Source: an uncultured Eubacteriales bacterium (GTDB taxonomy: Bacteria; Bacillota; Clostridia; Oscillospirales; CAG-272). Taken from it: a stretch of 53,888 bases of DNA. Positions 34,480 through 42,535 of the stretch are shown one piece after another. The translations under genes were made by a program, and so were the position numbers. Below the pieces are notes generated by a model that saw only the letters and a list, made by a program, of their open reading frames with translations, searched no databases and was not told where the DNA came from. The first letter of the stretch is position 1. Each line of letters opens with the position of its first letter. The DNA is taken from NCBI GenBank assembly GCA_934402395.1, contig CAKRTQ010000017.1, forward strand, positions 1-53,888. Reading direction: 5' to 3'.

Positions 34480-35667
34480 ATGCAGATATACGCAGACAAT
34501 GCGGCGACAACCAAAATGAGCCGCGCATCGATCGACGCCATGCTTCCGTACATGGAGGACAATTACGGCAATCCCTCAAGCCTTCACAGCGTGGGTCAGC
34601 GCGCTGCCGAAGCACTCGCCGACGCGCGCGCACGCATAGCCGCACGTCTCGGCTGTCAGCCGCGCGAGATCACTTTTACATCCGGCGGCAGCGAGGCAGA
34701 CAATCAGGCATTGATCTCTGCCGCGCGGCTCGGCGAGAAAAAAGGAAAAAAACATATAATATCGACCGCTTTTGAGCATCATGCCGTACTTCACACTCTT
34801 GAAAAGCTGAAAAAAGAGGGCTTTGAGATAGAGCTTCTTCCCGTAGGCAGCACCGGGACCGTATCGGCAGAAGCGGTCAGGGCGGCAATACGCCCGGACA
34901 CCTGTCTTGTCAGCGTCATGTACGCCAACAACGAGATAGGCTCTGTAATGCCGATAGCGGAGATCGGCAAGGTATGCCGCGAGTCGGGCGTGCTGTTCCA
35001 CACCGACGCGGTGCAGGCTGCCGGTCACCTTCCGATAAATGTAAAAGATCAGAATATAGATATGCTTTCCCTCTCCGCCCACAAGTTCCACGGTCCCAAG
35101 GGGACCGGCGTGCTTTACGCAAGGCAGGGGATACTTCTCACCTCCATCATTGAAGGAGGCGCCCAGGAACGCGGACGGCGCGCAGGCACCGAAAACATCC
35201 CGGCGATAGTCGGTATGGCTGCAGCGCTCGACGAAGCGTGCGAGCACATGGCGGAAAACGCGGCGTATGTCTCGTCCCTGCGCGACAGGCTGATAAGCGG
35301 ACTTTCGACCGTTCCGCACTCGGTACTGAACGGCGACCCGGTGAACCGCCTGCCCGGAAATGTTCACTTCTGTTTTGAAGGGATCGAAGGCGAAAGTCTT
35401 TTGCTGATGCTAGATGTGCGCGGTATCTGCGCCTCATCCGGTTCGGCGTGCACATCGGGCTCACTCGATCCCAGTCACGTACTGCTTGCAATAGGCAGAC
35501 CGCACGAGATCGCACACGGTTCGCTTCGTCTCACCATATGCGAAACAAACACTCCCGAGGAGATCGAATATATGCTCACGGCGATTCCCGAGGTGGTTGA
35601 ATACCTGCGCGGTATGTCCCCGCTATGGAGGGAAAAATGCGAAGGCGAAAAGCCCTTCCTGCTTTGA
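34480..35667 (+). CDS. Cysteine desulfurase (NifS/IscS family)
   Basis: A PLP-dependent enzyme that takes sulfur from cysteine for Fe-S clusters and thiolated tRNA. Across 395 residues: MQIYADNAATTKMSRASIDA at the start, TSGGSEADNQAL, the PLP lysine in LSAHKFHGPKGTGVLY, and the active-site cysteine loop SSGSACTSGSLDPSH, typical of the IscS/NifS class rather than SufS. I chose ATG 34480 with GGGAG upstream; the frame is open for ten codons further back, beginning with a GTG. It is followed after 27 bases by the IscU scaffold, with the Rrf2 regulator just upstream. Confidence 0.95.
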   Translation: MQIYADNAATTKMSRASIDAMLPYMEDNYGNPSSLHSVGQRAAEALADARARIAARLGCQPREITFTSGGSEADNQALISAARLGEKKGKKHIISTAFEHHAVLHTLEKLKKEGFEIELLPVGSTGTVSAEAVRAAIRPDTCLVSVMYANNEIGSVMPIAEIGKVCRESGVLFHTDAVQAAGHLPINVKDQNIDMLSLSAHKFHGPKGTGVLYARQGILLTSIIEGGAQERGRRAGTENIPAIVGMAAALDEACEHMAENAAYVSSLRDRLISGLSTVPHSVLNGDPVNRLPGNVHFCFEGIEGESLLLMLDVRGICASSGSACTSGSLDPSHVLLAIGRPHEIAHGSLRLTICETNTPEEIEYMLTAIPEVVEYLRGMSPLWREKCEGEKPFLL

Positions 35668-35694
35668 TAATGAAAAACGAAAGGAAATAAAACA

Positions 35695-36126
35695 ATGGCA
35701 CTTTACAGCGAAAAAGTAATGGATCACTTTATGCATCCGCGCAATGTCGGCATGATAGAAAACGCGGATGGCGTAGGCGAGGTCGGCAACGCAAAATGCG
35801 GCGACATAATGAAAATATACCTCAAAATAGACAATGATATAATCACGGACGTGAAATTCGAAACGTTCGGCTGCGGGTCGGCGATCGCGTCAAGCTCAAT
35901 GGCGACCGAGCTTATAAAGGGCAAGCCGCTGTCCGAGGCGCTCACTCTTACCAATAAAGCAGTCACCGAAGCGCTTGACGGACTGCCCGCACATAAGATC
36001 CACTGTTCGGTGCTTGCCGAGGAAGCGATAAAAGCAGCAGTCAAGGATTATTACGATAAAAAAGGTATCGCCTACGACGAAAGCCGGTTCCCCGACTGCG
36101 CACATTGCGCACACTGTCATATATAA
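35695..36126 (+). CDS. Fe-S cluster assembly scaffold protein (IscU/NifU-like)
   Basis: The scaffold on which new Fe-S clusters form from sulfur given by the cysteine desulfurase. The 143-residue protein has the three cluster cysteines in context: GNAKCGDIMKIYL, FETFGCGSAIASSS and KIHCSVLAEEAIKAAV. The C-terminus adds a CAHCAHC tail of uncertain role. RBS AAGGAA precedes the ATG. It is the last gene of the rrf2-iscS-iscU group. A GC-rich hairpin lies 46 bases after the stop. Confidence 0.95.
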   Translation: MALYSEKVMDHFMHPRNVGMIENADGVGEVGNAKCGDIMKIYLKIDNDIITDVKFETFGCGSAIASSSMATELIKGKPLSEALTLTNKAVTEALDGLPAHKIHCSVLAEEAIKAAVKDYYDKKGIAYDESRFPDCAHCAHCHI

Positions 36127-36171
36127 TGTTCGGAACGGCGGAGCAAAACTCCCCGGACCAATATCGGCAGC

Positions 36172-36206
36172 GGCACTCCAAAACACGGAATGAGTTTTGG
36201 GGTGCC
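36172..36206 (+). terminator. Hairpin downstream of iscU
   Basis: GGCACTCCAAAAC (36172-36184) pairs with GTTTTGGGGTGCC (36194-36206) with one G-T pair, then TTCCTCCCCC. The stem is strong but the U-run is poor. The rest of the 366-base gap (36127-36493) has no gene I can support apart from the promoter at its end. Confidence 0.45.
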
Positions 36207-36433
36207 GCCGGCTTCCTCCCCCATTGTCCGTTCAAACAGTCAAAATGCCGATTTTGCAATTTTGCAAGATTGAAACAGCCCTCCGGAAGCAATATGCGTC
36301 GGAAGACCGGCGGTGACGCGAAATGCCGCAAACGCCCACGTAAAGTTTGCCTTTTGCCGTTATCCGACGGGTTTATTGTCTATTTCGACGCACTTTTTCG
36401 TCATATAATTTTGATTTTGTTGCACATTGCCTA

Positions 36434-36462
36434 TTGCAAAAAAAGCCCGAATGGTGTATACT
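36434..36462 (+). promoter_or_regulatory. Promoter of a short transcription unit
   Basis: TTGCAA at 36434-36439 and TATACT at 36457-36462, spacer 17. AAGGAG at 36478-36483 and an ATG at 36494 follow. Confidence 0.6.
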
Positions 36463-36493
36463 TATAGCATCATTTTCAAGGAGTTTTGCAAGA

Positions 36494-36814
36494 ATGAAAA
36501 ACAATTATGCGAAAACAGCATATTGCACTTCGTCGACTGCGGCGGGTTCTTTCTCTGCGCGCTCATTCTCCGAAAACTCCGCGACACATGAAAATACCTC
36601 CGTAATACGCTCTGAAAAAGACACCTTTACCTTGGTGTCTTTTTCTCTTTGCGTGATCGCCGTATCCGTATATCTTCTTGCCGTACGAATTATTATGCCC
36701 GTAGCTGTAATCGCCGTTTCCGTAATAATTTCGCTCATACGACTTATTATAATAAAGAACAAAACGGGCTGCCGCCCATGGTTCTGCCGTAAAATACCGA
36801 ACGGGATGATCTGA
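36494..36814 (+). CDS. Possible small membrane protein
   Basis: An open frame of 106 codons preceded by a promoter and AAGGAG (10 bases before the ATG). The product would have a Ser/Thr/Asn-rich soluble start (MKNNYAKTAYCTSS...), then two hydrophobic segments around 55-90 (VIAVSVYLLAVRIIMPVAVI and SVIISLIRLIII) and a short basic tail. No family is recognised. Against it: a strong terminator-like hairpin (36614-36645) lies within the frame, so the transcript may stop early and the true product may be a small RNA or a leader peptide. A terminator at 36852-36884 after the frame is compatible with a real gene. Confidence 0.3.
   Translation: MKNNYAKTAYCTSSTAAGSFSARSFSENSATHENTSVIRSEKDTFTLVSFSLCVIAVSVYLLAVRIIMPVAVIAVSVIISLIRLIIIKNKTGCRPWFCRKIPNGMI
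36614..36645. terminator. Strong terminator-like hairpin inside the small frame
   Basis: GAAAAAGACACC (36614-36625) pairs perfectly with GGTGTCTTTTTC (36634-36645) around an eight-base loop, giving a U-rich 3' arm on both strands. A transcript from the promoter at 36434-36462 would be about 175 bases long if it ends here. Confidence 0.65.
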
Positions 36815-36851
36815 TGATTATTTCCGAAGGGCGTTCGGCAAAATCATTCCG

Positions 36852-36884
36852 AAAAAGCGGTCTTGCCCGGCAGGATCGCTTTTT
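36852..36884. terminator. Terminator upstream of the livJ-type gene
   Basis: AAAAAGCGGTCTTGCC (36852-36867) pairs with GGCAGGATCGCTTTTT (36869-36884) with two G-T pairs, and T-rich sequence follows. It isolates the transporter operon from upstream transcription. Confidence 0.7.
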
Positions 36885-36987
36885 CGTTTATCAGTCAATG
36901 AAGGCTCCTGCAAGGCAAGGCATATGAATGCCCGACGGAATTAATACATAAATTCAAGTCAATATTATTTTGAAGGAGAAAATCAAA

Positions 36988-38190
36988 ATGAAAAACTCAC
37001 TCGCAAAAACAAAAAAATTCGCAAAAGCATTTGCCGCCGCGCTGGTAGCCGTGCTTATGCTCATGTCTGTCGCATCATGCGGTTCAAACGAAAAATGGCC
37101 CGTTGACAAAGAAACGGGACTCACCGAGCTGCTTATCGGCGGTATCGGTCCCACAACAGGTGAAAACGCCAACTACGGCAACTCTGTAAAGAACGGTGCC
37201 AAGCTCGCCGTTGACGAGATCAACGCTGCCGGCGGCGTGAACGGATTCAAACTCGTTCTCAGCTTCCAGGATTCGCAGGGCAGCGCCGAATCGGCTGTTT
37301 CCGCATACGGCAAGCTCATGGACCTCGGCATGAAGGTCAGCCTCGGCGGCACGCTTTCGGGCGAAAATGCCTCCATCGTTGCCGCAGCAAAGGCAGACGA
37401 TGTACTTCTTCTCTCCCCCTCCGCCTCATCGGTAAGCGCGATAGCGGGCAATGACAAAGCATTCCGCGTCTGCTTCAGCGACCCCTCGCAGGGCACCGCA
37501 TCGGCAAAGTATATCAAAGACTTTGACCTTGCAAAAAAGATCGCCGTTCTCTACGACAGCAGCAATGACTACTGCCAGGGACTTTACGACACATTCAAAA
37601 CCGAATGCGAAGCCGTGGGACTTGATATAGTCACGGTCCAGACCTACACCAACACCACCAACACCGACTTCTCCGCTCAGATATCCGCTATCAAGGCATC
37701 GGGCGCAGAGCTGGTCTTCCTACCCATCTACGCGGCAGACGCAGCCAAGATACTCACCCAGGCAGCCCAGACCAAGGCATTTGAGGGTATGATCCCCTTC
37801 GGATGCGACGGACTTGACGGCATTCTTGATAAGATCTCGAACAAAGCCGATGCCGAGGGCGTAATGCTTCTCACTCCCTTTGCCGCCGATGCTGTTGATG
37901 CCAATGTCAAAGCTTTCGTCGAAGCATACAAAAAGGCTTATGACAAAACACCCGACCAGTTTGCCGCCGACGGTTACGATGCGGTATACGCCATCGCAGA
38001 AGCTCTGAAATCCGCAGGCATCACATCCGACAACAAAGACGACTTTACATCCCGCCTCGTTGCCGCAATGACCAAAACCACCGTAAACGGTGTGACCGGT
38101 AAAATGACATGGACAGCCGACGGCGAAACCGCCAAGGACGCCAAGGCAATGGTCATCAAAAACGGCACAGCAGTCCTCTACACAAAATAG
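36988..38190 (+). CDS. ABC transporter substrate-binding lipoprotein (branched-chain amino acid type)
   Basis: A periplasmic-binding-protein fold (Peripla_BP_6, LivJ/LivK class) of 400 residues anchored as a lipoprotein: signal MKNSLAKTKKFAKAFAAALV, lipobox SVASCG with Cys near residue 31. The mature part starts LLIGGIGPTTGENANYGN and has AVDEINAAGGVNGFKLVL and the hinge region near IAVLYDSSNDYCQGLYDTFK. It captures leucine/isoleucine/valine or a similar small ligand for the permease encoded downstream; exact specificity cannot be read. I chose ATG 36988 with AAGGAG nine bases upstream. A hairpin at 38222-38247 after the gene may raise its expression over that of the permease genes. Confidence 0.93.
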   Translation: MKNSLAKTKKFAKAFAAALVAVLMLMSVASCGSNEKWPVDKETGLTELLIGGIGPTTGENANYGNSVKNGAKLAVDEINAAGGVNGFKLVLSFQDSQGSAESAVSAYGKLMDLGMKVSLGGTLSGENASIVAAAKADDVLLLSPSASSVSAIAGNDKAFRVCFSDPSQGTASAKYIKDFDLAKKIAVLYDSSNDYCQGLYDTFKTECEAVGLDIVTVQTYTNTTNTDFSAQISAIKASGAELVFLPIYAADAAKILTQAAQTKAFEGMIPFGCDGLDGILDKISNKADAEGVMLLTPFAADAVDANVKAFVEAYKKAYDKTPDQFAADGYDAVYAIAEALKSAGITSDNKDDFTSRLVAAMTKTTVNGVTGKMTWTADGETAKDAKAMVIKNGTAVLYTK

Positions 38191-38221
38191 TCTTCCGAAA
38201 TATAAGATAAGCAATAAAAAA

Positions 38222-38247
38222 GGCTGCCGCGCACAGGCGCGGCAGCC
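38222..38247. other. Intercistronic hairpin between binding-protein and permease genes
   Basis: GGCTGCCGCGC (38222-38232) pairs perfectly with GCGCGGCAGCC (38237-38247) around ACAG. An A-run precedes it and no U-run follows on the plus strand, so it is more likely an mRNA-stabilising or attenuating hairpin than a full terminator for this operon. Confidence 0.6.
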
Positions 38248-38266
38248 GGGATAGGATAAACTCATT

Positions 38267-39145
38267 ATGACGACATTAATTCAAACGCTGATAAGCGGTC
38301 TGCGGCTGGGGAGCATATACGCTCTCATGGCGCTGGGGTACACCATGGTGTACGGAATAGCCAAAATGCTGAACTTTGCCCACGGTGATATTATCATGGT
38401 GGGTGCTTATGCTGTGATATCCACAGTATCGCTCTCCGCAATGCCCGGCATTGTAGGCGTGGCTGTAAGCGTTGTCGTATGCGTTATCCTCGGCATAACG
38501 ATCGAATTCCTCGCATACCGCCCGCTGCGCAAGGCGCCCTCGCTCGCCGTGCTTATCACTGCCATCGGCGTAAGCTATTTTTTGCAGAGCGTCGCACTGC
38601 TCATCTTCAAATCCGAACCTCTGGCATTCCCCACGATCATAGAGATCCCGTCGGTAAATCTCGGTGAGGTAGTAATAGACGGCATGACACTGCTGACTCT
38701 TGCCGTAACCGCGCTGATAATGGTATCCCTTTCTCTTTTCATAAACAAAACACGGCTCGGCAAGGCAATGCGCGCAGTGTCGGAGGATAAGGACGCAGCG
38801 GAGCTTATGGGCATCAGCGTAAACCGCACGATAACAATGACCTTTGCCATCGGCTCGGCTCTTGCAGCAGTCGCCAGTATATTCTACGGCGCGACATACA
38901 CCTACATCAAGCCGACGACCGGTTCAATGCCCGGCATAAAGGCATTTACAGCCGCCGTTTTCGGCGGTATAGGATCGATCCCCGGCGCTATGCTCGGCGG
39001 CATACTGCTCGGCATAATCGAGCAGCTCTCGCAGCGTTATATCTCCACCCTTTGGACTAACGCAATAGTTTTCGGCGTTCTTGTTCTTGTTCTCGTCGTC
39101 AAGCCCACAGGACTTCTCGGCAAGAAGATCAGCGAAAAAGTTTGA
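38267..39145 (+). CDS. livH: Branched-chain amino acid ABC transporter permease LivH
   Basis: The first inner-membrane permease of the importer, with 292 residues and about eight hydrophobic helices. Family signatures: QTLISGLRLGSIYALMALGY, MVYGIAKMLNFAHGDIIMVG near the start, RAVSEDKDAAELMGISVNR (the contact with the ATPases) and GGIGSIPGAMLGGILLGIIE. It follows the binding-protein gene by 76 bases containing a hairpin, and livM starts 14 bases after it. Confidence 0.95.
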   Translation: MTTLIQTLISGLRLGSIYALMALGYTMVYGIAKMLNFAHGDIIMVGAYAVISTVSLSAMPGIVGVAVSVVVCVILGITIEFLAYRPLRKAPSLAVLITAIGVSYFLQSVALLIFKSEPLAFPTIIEIPSVNLGEVVIDGMTLLTLAVTALIMVSLSLFINKTRLGKAMRAVSEDKDAAELMGISVNRTITMTFAIGSALAAVASIFYGATYTYIKPTTGSMPGIKAFTAAVFGGIGSIPGAMLGGILLGIIEQLSQRYISTLWTNAIVFGVLVLVLVVKPTGLLGKKISEKV

Positions 39146-39158
39146 ATGGAGGCACACA

Positions 39159-40187
39159 ATGGGAACCAACACAAAAAACGCCTCCGTGCGTAAGATCATC
39201 AATCAGAACACACTCACCGTCGCCGTCGTGGTAATAGTCTATGCGGTGCTCGGTACCATGCTCTATACCGGCGCGACCTCGCGTCAGCTTTCTTCAATGC
39301 TCATTCCGGTATCCTGCTACATCGTGCTTGCGGTGTCGTTGAACCTTGTCGTCGGACTGTTGGGCGAGCTTTCGCTCGGTCACGCGGGCTTTATGGCTGT
39401 GGGGCTTTTCTCCGGCTGTCTGTTTTCGATAGCTACGGTGTCGGTGCCGCTTTATATACGGCTTCCGCTCGCCATGCTGCTCGGTGGCATTGCTTCGGCT
39501 GCCGTCGGCTTTGCCGTCGGACTCCCCGCCCTTCGTCTTAAAGGCGACTACCTTGCAATAGTCACACTTGCCTGCGGTGAAATAATAAAAACGGTCATTC
39601 TCAACCTCAAGGTGACGGGCGGTGCGCTCGGACTCAACACCCAGCCCGTATATTCCGATGCAAAGACCCTGCTTCCTTACGCAGCGGTCATGGTGCTTAT
39701 CAGCGTTATCGCCGTCATGAATCTGAAAAAATCACGTCACGGACGCGCGATAATGGCAATACGCGACAACCGCATCGCCGCCGAATCGACGGGCATAAAC
39801 GTTACCTACTACAAGCTCATGGTGTTTATGCTTGCGGCGTTTTTCGCAGGGGCGATCGGCGTGCTCTACGGCCACACGCTCGCTGTTGTTTCACCGTCCG
39901 GTTTTGACTACAATATGTCGATCGAGGTACTTGTCATCGTAGTACTCGGCGGCATGGGCAATATAAGCGGTTCGATAATCGCCGCAATAATCCTGCGCGT
40001 GCTTCCCGAAGCACTGCGTGGACTTGACGATTTCCGTATGCTCATTTATTCCCTGCTTCTCATCACCATCATGCTTCTCAATGCAAATCCGAAATTCGCC
40101 TCGCTCAAAGGACAGTGGTCGATAAAGAATTTCATCATGTTCCTTCGCCGGAATAAAAAAAGCGCAGAGAAAGGATCGGTAAAATAA
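39159..40187 (+). CDS. livM: Branched-chain amino acid ABC transporter permease LivM
   Basis: The second permease, of 342 residues and about nine helices. Signatures: LSLGHAGFMAVGLFSG, PALRLKGDYLAIVTLACGEI, the cytoplasmic coupling region AIRDNRIAAESTGINV, and VVLGGMGNISGSIIAAI. I chose ATG 39159 because GGAGG lies eight bases upstream and the frame before it runs through the 3' end of livH. The livG start follows the stop after one base. Confidence 0.95.
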   Translation: MGTNTKNASVRKIINQNTLTVAVVVIVYAVLGTMLYTGATSRQLSSMLIPVSCYIVLAVSLNLVVGLLGELSLGHAGFMAVGLFSGCLFSIATVSVPLYIRLPLAMLLGGIASAAVGFAVGLPALRLKGDYLAIVTLACGEIIKTVILNLKVTGGALGLNTQPVYSDAKTLLPYAAVMVLISVIAVMNLKKSRHGRAIMAIRDNRIAAESTGINVTYYKLMVFMLAAFFAGAIGVLYGHTLAVVSPSGFDYNMSIEVLVIVVLGGMGNISGSIIAAIILRVLPEALRGLDDFRMLIYSLLLITIMLLNANPKFASLKGQWSIKNFIMFLRRNKKSAEKGSVK

Positions 40188-40188
40188 A

Positions 40189-41073
40189 ATGAATCGGGAT
40201 GTAAAGAACCTTTTGAAGCAAAGCAAATCGGCATCTCCCCTTGTGCCGCTCCCCACGAACGCTTTTATCCCCGAACGCGATCTCAAGACCTCGCCTGTGC
40301 TTGAAGCCGTACACCTCGGAGTCAGCTTTGGCGGACTTAACGCCGTTGACGATTTTTCGCTCGTGATAGGACGCACCGAGATCGCCGGACTTATCGGTCC
40401 CAACGGTGCCGGCAAGACCACAGTGTTCAATCTGCTTACAAATGTTTATCAGCCCACGCGCGGAAACATTATGCTTAACGGTTACAGCACAGCCGGCAAA
40501 AGCACAGCTCAGGTCAACCGCATGGGTATAGCAAGAACATTCCAGAACATCCGCCTGTTCAGTGCCATGAGTGTGCTTGACAATGTAAAAGTCGGACTTC
40601 ACAACACAATGAAGGAGAATCTTCTTGCCGCTTTAACTCATACATTCGGTTATCGCGGTGAGGAAAAACGCGCCAACGACCGCGCGCTCGAGCTGCTTGA
40701 CTTCTTCGGCATGGCTGACATAGCGGACGCGCAGGCAGGCAGCCTCCCATACGGCGCGCAAAGGCGCCTTGAAATAGTACGCGCTCTTGCCACGCGCCCC
40801 GCGATACTGCTGCTTGACGAGCCTGCGGCGGGCATGAACCCGCACGAGACCGAGGAGCTGATGGAAAACATCATACGCATACGCGATACCTTCGGCATTG
40901 CCATTATGCTGATCGAGCATGATATGAGACTGGTCATGAACATATGCGAGGGCATATGCGTGCTTGACCACGGCAAGGTGATCGCCAAGGGCACACCCGA
41001 TGACATTCAGAACAACGAAACTGTTATCACAGCATATCTCGGCAAGAAAAAGGAGGGCGGCGAAAATGCTTGA
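40189..41073 (+). CDS. livG: Branched-chain amino acid ABC transporter ATP-binding protein LivG
   Basis: One of two ATPases powering uptake. Of 294 residues the first ~35 are an N-terminal extension, then the core: Walker A GPNGAGKTTVF, the LivG-type segment RMGIARTFQNIRLFSAMSV, the signature SLPYGAQRRLEIVRAL, Walker B ILLLDEPAAGMNP and the H-loop LIEHDMRLVM. The C-terminus has the LivG-typical end (VIAKGTPDDIQNNETVITAY). The start lies one base after the livM stop, and the last eight bases overlap livF. Confidence 0.95.
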   Translation: MNRDVKNLLKQSKSASPLVPLPTNAFIPERDLKTSPVLEAVHLGVSFGGLNAVDDFSLVIGRTEIAGLIGPNGAGKTTVFNLLTNVYQPTRGNIMLNGYSTAGKSTAQVNRMGIARTFQNIRLFSAMSVLDNVKVGLHNTMKENLLAALTHTFGYRGEEKRANDRALELLDFFGMADIADAQAGSLPYGAQRRLEIVRALATRPAILLLDEPAAGMNPHETEELMENIIRIRDTFGIAIMLIEHDMRLVMNICEGICVLDHGKVIAKGTPDDIQNNETVITAYLGKKKEGGENA

Positions 41074-41764
41074 AGTCAACGGCATAAACGTCTACTACGG
41101 CAATATCCATGCATTGAAGGATGTTTCCTTCAATGTAAAAGACGGCGAGATAGTCGCTCTTATCGGCGCCAACGGCGCCGGAAAATCCACGACCCTCAAA
41201 ACCGTTTCTGGACTCTTACGCTCCAGAACGGGAGATATATCGTTCAACGGAAAAAGCATAGCCCACACAGAACCGTACAAGCTCGTTTCCGAAGGGCTGG
41301 CACACGTTCCGGAAGGACGCCGCATCTTTTTGCAGATGACGGTAACGGAAAACCTTGAAATGGGTGCTTACACGCGCAAAAGCGGGACCAAAGAAGACAT
41401 AGCCGACGTTTTCCGACGTTTTCCGCGTCTTAAGCACCGCAAAAATCAGATCGCGGGAACACTTTCCGGCGGCGAGCAGCAGATGCTTGCAATGGGACGC
41501 GCGCTTATGAGCCATCCGAAGCTTCTCATGCTCGATGAACCGTCGATGGGACTTGCCCCCATACTTGTTCAACAGATCTTTGATATCATCAAGGAGCTCC
41601 ATGAAGCGGGAACGACAATTCTGCTCGTTGAGCAGAATGCGGAAATGGCACTTGCCATAGCCGACCGCGCGTACGTCTGCGAATCGGGAAGGATAGTGCT
41701 TTCCGGCACCGGTGCCGAGCTTGCCTCAAGCGACCAGATAAAGCGTGCATATCTCGGAGGGTAA
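41066..41764 (+). CDS. livF: Branched-chain amino acid ABC transporter ATP-binding protein LivF
   Basis: The second ATPase, 232 residues. Motifs: MLEVNGINVYYGNIHALKDV at the start, Walker A GANGAGKSTTLK, LAHVPEGRRIFLQMTVTENL (LivF-specific), the signature LSGGEQQMLAMGRAL, Walker B LLMLDEPSMGLAP and the H-loop LLVEQNAEMAL. I chose ATG 41066, inside the livG end, because AAGGAGG precedes it. The strong hairpin at 41803-41846 ends the operon. The five genes make a complete importer. Confidence 0.95.
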   Translation: MLEVNGINVYYGNIHALKDVSFNVKDGEIVALIGANGAGKSTTLKTVSGLLRSRTGDISFNGKSIAHTEPYKLVSEGLAHVPEGRRIFLQMTVTENLEMGAYTRKSGTKEDIADVFRRFPRLKHRKNQIAGTLSGGEQQMLAMGRALMSHPKLLMLDEPSMGLAPILVQQIFDIIKELHEAGTTILLVEQNAEMALAIADRAYVCESGRIVLSGTGAELASSDQIKRAYLGG

Positions 41765-41802
41765 GCAAACGGGCATCCCCCAAAAATGAAGCCCGGTAAA
41801 AC

Positions 41803-41846
41803 AAAAAACGTGAGTGCTACGTCCCGGCGCAAACACTCACGTTTTT
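41803..41846. terminator. Bidirectional terminator between livF and the metallopeptidase gene
   Basis: AAAAAACGTGAGTG (41803-41816) pairs with CACTCACGTTTTT (41834-41846), and TATTTTTG follows. It lies between two convergent genes and overlaps the stop codon of the minus-strand gene. Confidence 0.85.
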
Positions 41847-42432
41847 ATTTTTGTCTCAGTCTTTCGATAAGTACTCCGCCGTTTTCGCGCAGCCACTTTT
41901 TTCTCTCGGCATAATCGGGCATAACGCGCTCGACTTCACGCCAGAAACGCGGCGAATGATTCATCTCAAGCCTGTGGCACAGCTCGTGCACAACGACATA
42001 ATCCAGCACCCCGGGAGGTGCCAGAACCAACAGACAATTGAAATTCAGATTTCCCTTTGCCGAGCAGCTTCCCCATCTTGTGCGCTGATTTCTTACCGTT
42101 ATTCCGTTCACATCAACGCCCACAAGCGGTGCGAAATACGCGACCCGCTCCGGTATTATCTCAAGCGCACGGTCCGCAAACGCCTTTATCTCTGCGGCGG
42201 TAAACGGCGGATTTTCGGCACGCCTCTGCTCTGCCTCCTCATTTCTCTGCCGCATGAGCGCAATGTGTTCGTCGATCCATCCGCTCTCACCGATCAAAAA
42301 TCTGTCAATATCCGCCCGGGTCGCCGCGCGAGGAGCACGCACGGTGACAGAAAGATCGCGTCCGATCTCAATTGCCAGTGTGCGCCTGTCGCTTTTTATT
42401 ATCCTTGCATTGTATTTTTTCAGAATATCCAT
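41845..42432 (-). CDS. YgjP-type zinc metallopeptidase (DUF45, M48-like)
   Basis: A 195-residue cytoplasmic protein of the YgjP/DUF45 family, recalling SprT- and WLM-type proteases. The zinc motif is VVVHELCHRLEMNHSPRFW (HExxH with the distal His), preceded by the family's NQRTRWGSCSAKGNLNFNCL. The role in bacteria is poorly known; related enzymes handle DNA-protein crosslinks or act as nucleotide-associated proteases. The start is taken as ATG 42432, only six bases after the -10 box of a consensus promoter, so the message would be leaderless. No Shine-Dalgarno sequence is present. It is monocistronic, convergent with livF. Confidence 0.85.
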   Translation of the reverse strand: MDILKKYNARIIKSDRRTLAIEIGRDLSVTVRAPRAATRADIDRFLIGESGWIDEHIALMRQRNEEAEQRRAENPPFTAAEIKAFADRALEIIPERVAYFAPLVGVDVNGITVRNQRTRWGSCSAKGNLNFNCLLVLAPPGVLDYVVVHELCHRLEMNHSPRFWREVERVMPDYAERKKWLRENGGVLIERLRQK

Positions 42433-42438
42433 GGTATG

Positions 42439-42467
42439 ATTATACCACAACACGCTACGGCTGTCAA
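42439..42467 (-). promoter_or_regulatory. Consensus promoter that would give a leaderless metallopeptidase mRNA
   Basis: Minus strand: TTGACA (42467-42462), 17-base spacer, TATAAT (42444-42439), then CATACC and the ATG at 42432. The expected start site is the A of the ATG. Confidence 0.75.
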
Positions 42468-42482
42468 TTGCGGACCGCGCAC

Positions 42483-42511
42483 TTGATTTTTTTCGTGCGC
42501 TGTGATAAAAT
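42483..42511 (+). promoter_or_regulatory. Promoter for the nitroreductase-esterase pair
   Basis: TTGATT at 42483-42488 and TAAAAT at 42506-42511, spacer 17, 25 bases before the nitroreductase ATG. Divergent from the metallopeptidase promoter with about 15 bases between them. Confidence 0.55.
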
Positions 42512-42535
42512 ATAACCGAAAGGAAGGTGACACCG

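Noticed and set aside
36505..36762. A small minus-strand gene of 85 codons
   Set aside because: No promoter or ribosome-binding site was found, and the plus-strand frame with promoter is the better, though weak, candidate. A Gly/Tyr-rich third frame there lacks a start codon.
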